Origin: M55B118 sp041694275
GTDB taxonomy: Bacteria; Bacillota_I; Bacilli_A; Izemoplasmatales; Izemoplasmataceae
Direction: 5' to 3'
DNA: 6,755 bases
NCBI GenBank assembly: GCA_041694275.1
Contig: JASMTQ010000005.1
Span: forward strand, 1 to 6,755
In this document: piece after piece, positions 5,239 through 6,755 of the stretch
How positions within the stretch are numbered: position 1 is the stretch's first letter
Layout: every line of letters starts with the position of its first letter
The notes under the pieces: generated by a model
What the model was told of the DNA's origin: nothing
The model's input: the letters and a program-made list of their open reading frames with translations, nothing else
Database searches by the model: none
Program-made: the position numbers and the translations under genes

Positions 5239-6755
5239 TTATTTTCTTTTAAATGATGACTTGAGTGAGACCGTGCGGTTGAATACCAGGTGATCCTCGC
5301 TGCTGTCCTCATCCAAGGTGTAATAACCCTGTCTTACGAACTGGAAGGTGCTATCCGTATGAATGGGTGCGTTTTTTTCGATGAATCCGTGTTTGACGGT
5401 TTTTGAATTCGGATTGAGTCTTTCTTCGGTTGGAAGACTGCTGTCCTTTTCGGGGTCGGTCAAGGGTTCATAGAGTCTGAAAGTAGCGTTGTGCGCGGTT
5501 TTGGCATCGACATAATGGATGTTGCCGTTTGGTTTTCTGTCTTTGAACCCTGAGCCGCTTAACGTATTCGGATCATACGTGGCGTAAATGGTTTCTACAT
5601 TGCCGTCCTTGTCATACTCGACTTCGTTGGCCTTGATGAAGTACGCGTGCATGAGACGGACTTCAATGCCAAGAGAAAGTCGTTTCCATTTCTTGTTGGG
5701 CTTTTCTTCTAGGAAGTCTTCGCGTTCGATGTAGACCGTATTGCTGAAGGTCATGTCTCTTTGACCGAGGTCTTCGTTTTCACGGTTGAACTCTGCGCTG
5801 TTTACGGTTTCAATCTTGTCTTCAGGGTAGTTGGTGATAACGACCTTGATGGGATCGATGATGCCGTGAATTCTCTTGGCACGGCTTTTAAGGTAATCTC
5901 TTACGTATTCATCGAGCATGTCAAGTTCGGTTTCACCTTCGCTTTTAGGAAGCCCCAGCGCCTTGATGAAGTTTCTGATGGCGTCTGCGGGCACCCCGCG
6001 TCTTCTGAGCCCGGCGATGGTGATGAGACGCGGATCGTCCCAACCGTCGACGTACCCTTCTTCGACAAGCACGCGTATGGCGCGTTTTCCGCTGATCTGA
6101 TTGGCGATTTTGAGTTTCCCGAATTCGATTTGTCTTGGGACATTTTCCATCTCGCAGTGTTTGACGAACCAGTCATAGAGTGGACGGTGGTCTTCAAACT
6201 CGAGGCTGCATAGCGAATGCGTGATGCCTTCAATCGCGTCTTCCAAGGGATGGGCGAAGTCATACATCGGATAGATGCACCATTTGTCTAGCGTATTGTG
6301 ATGATGACCGTGCTGGATTCTATAGATGATCGGATCGCGCATGTTCATATTTGGACTCGCCATGTCGATTTTGGCTCTTAGAACCTTTTCCCCATCACTA
6401 TATTTCCCGTCCTTCATCGCACGGAAAATCTCGAGGCTCTCTTCGACACTTCTGTCTCTATAAGGACTGTTTTTACCGGGGGTCTTGAGTTCCCCACGGT
6501 AGTCCTTGATTTCTTCATACGTAAGATCACATACGTATGCGAGACCCTTTTTGATAAGGAGTTCCGCTTTTTCATACATCGTGTCAAAGTAGTCACTAGC
6601 GTACAATAAGTTTTCCCAATCAGCGCCCAACCAAGCGATATCCCGTTTTATGCTCTCAACGAAAAGCGCGTCTTCCTTCACGGGATTCGTGTCGTCAAAA
6701 CGCAGGTTGAAATACCCTCCGAACTCATGGGCGAGTGCGTGGTTCATCACAATCG
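5239..6755 (-). CDS. glnS: Glutaminyl-tRNA synthetase (partial; N-terminus beyond the right edge)
   Basis: Class I synthetase charging tRNA-Gln with glutamine. The frame is open to the window edge and 504 residues are visible. They begin where E. coli GlnRS reads I47, just after HIGHAKS, so about 46 residues including HIGH are missing and the full protein would be near 550 aa, like the 554-aa E. coli enzyme. A GTG at 6750 is internal, not a start. Numbered within the fragment: FNLRFDDTNPVKED (15-28; D20 corresponds to E. coli D66), PGKNSPYRDRSVEE (92-105), LRAKIDMASP (125-134), DKWCIYPMYDFAH (156-168; Y164 to Y211), EGITHSLCSLEF (175-186) and GWDDPRLITIAGLRRRG (237-253). C-terminal beta-barrels retain GQRDMTFS (330-337) and FQFVRQGYY (470-478), regions that in E. 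coli contact the anticodon. The KMSKS-type loop reads ISGKR (220-224) instead of E. coli VMSKR; the lysine is kept. GluRS is excluded by the GlnRS-specific C-terminal barrels. Confidence 0.95.
   Translation of the reverse strand, partial: IVMNHALAHEFGGYFNLRFDDTNPVKEDALFVESIKRDIAWLGADWENLLYASDYFDTMYEKAELLIKKGLAYVCDLTYEEIKDYRGELKTPGKNSPYRDRSVEESLEIFRAMKDGKYSDGEKVLRAKIDMASPNMNMRDPIIYRIQHGHHHNTLDKWCIYPMYDFAHPLEDAIEGITHSLCSLEFEDHRPLYDWFVKHCEMENVPRQIEFGKLKIANQISGKRAIRVLVEEGYVDGWDDPRLITIAGLRRRGVPADAIRNFIKALGLPKSEGETELDMLDEYVRDYLKSRAKRIHGIIDPIKVVITNYPEDKIETVNSAEFNRENEDLGQRDMTFSNTVYIEREDFLEEKPNKKWKRLSLGIEVRLMHAYFIKANEVEYDKDGNVETIYATYDPNTLSGSGFKDRKPNGNIHYVDAKTAHNATFRLYEPLTDPEKDSSLPTEERLNPNSKTVKHGFIEKNAPIHTDSTFQFVRQGYYTLDEDSSEDHLVFNRTVSLKSSFKRK

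Noticed and set aside
5761..6213. 150-codon open frame on the plus strand, antisense to glnS
   Set aside because: It is a mirror of strongly conserved glnS codons with no recognisable domain. I saw no credible promoter or ribosome-binding site ahead of it. The other plus-strand frames in pcrA, ligA and uvrA are rejected for the same reason.
6748..6750. GTG as a start for a short 503-aa GlnRS lacking HIGH
   Set aside because: The frame stays open to the edge and the residues before it match the position just after HIGHAKS in GlnRS. The window simply cuts the gene; this is not a truncated enzyme.
1..6755. Mycoplasma-type code with TGA read as tryptophan
   Set aside because: All genes read through in the standard code with tryptophan as TGG. 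The visible stops are TAA or TAG, so the lack of TGA stops among only four genes is not informative.

Overview
The window is a compact housekeeping stretch in which all five genes lie on the minus strand, so biological order runs from high to low coordinates: glnS (partial, cut by the right edge), a small cold-shock gene, pcrA, ligA, and uvrA (partial, cut by the left edge). The proteins are closest in feel to Bacillota or Mollicutes-related lineages. PcrA has the Firmicute-type C-terminal Tudor-like tail, pcrA and ligA are neighbours, the UvrA N-terminus reads much like Bacillus UvrA, and the ribosome-binding sites are strong and purine-rich. Base composition is moderate (roughly mid-40s % GC by eye). 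Tryptophan is encoded by TGG, and the four visible stop codons are TAA or TAG. A glutaminyl-tRNA synthetase is absent from most Bacilli but occurs in some other Bacillota, so I would not name a genus.

Region by region: 5239-6755 holds the last ~504 residues of GlnRS; its HIGH motif should lie just beyond the edge. 5066-5238 is a 173-bp gap with a candidate promoter, an inverted repeat on its -35, and a leader of about 110 nt in front of the cold-shock gene. That leader contains mutually exclusive pairings, one of which covers part of the Shine-Dalgarno sequence. 4868-5065 is the cold-shock protein, closed by a strong intrinsic terminator at 4819-4850. 4741-4818 carries an extended -10 promoter for the next operon. 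4740 down to 1 is a tightly packed pcrA-ligA-uvrA unit: ligA follows the pcrA stop with 0-6 bp depending on its start, and uvrA follows the ligA stop by 11 bp with its ribosome-binding site overlapping that stop.

The operon groups three nucleotide-excision-repair functions: damage recognition (UvrA), removal of the excised oligonucleotide and UvrB/UvrC turnover or transcription-linked repair (PcrA/UvrD family), and nick sealing (LigA). PcrA and LigA also serve replication. GlnRS charges tRNA-Gln directly. The cold-shock protein is an RNA chaperone whose own leader looks capable of structural regulation.

I see no mobile element, CRISPR array, RNA gene or clearly new system. The signals most worth a second look are the cold-shock leader, the altered KMSKS-type loop in GlnRS, and the repair-operon arrangement.
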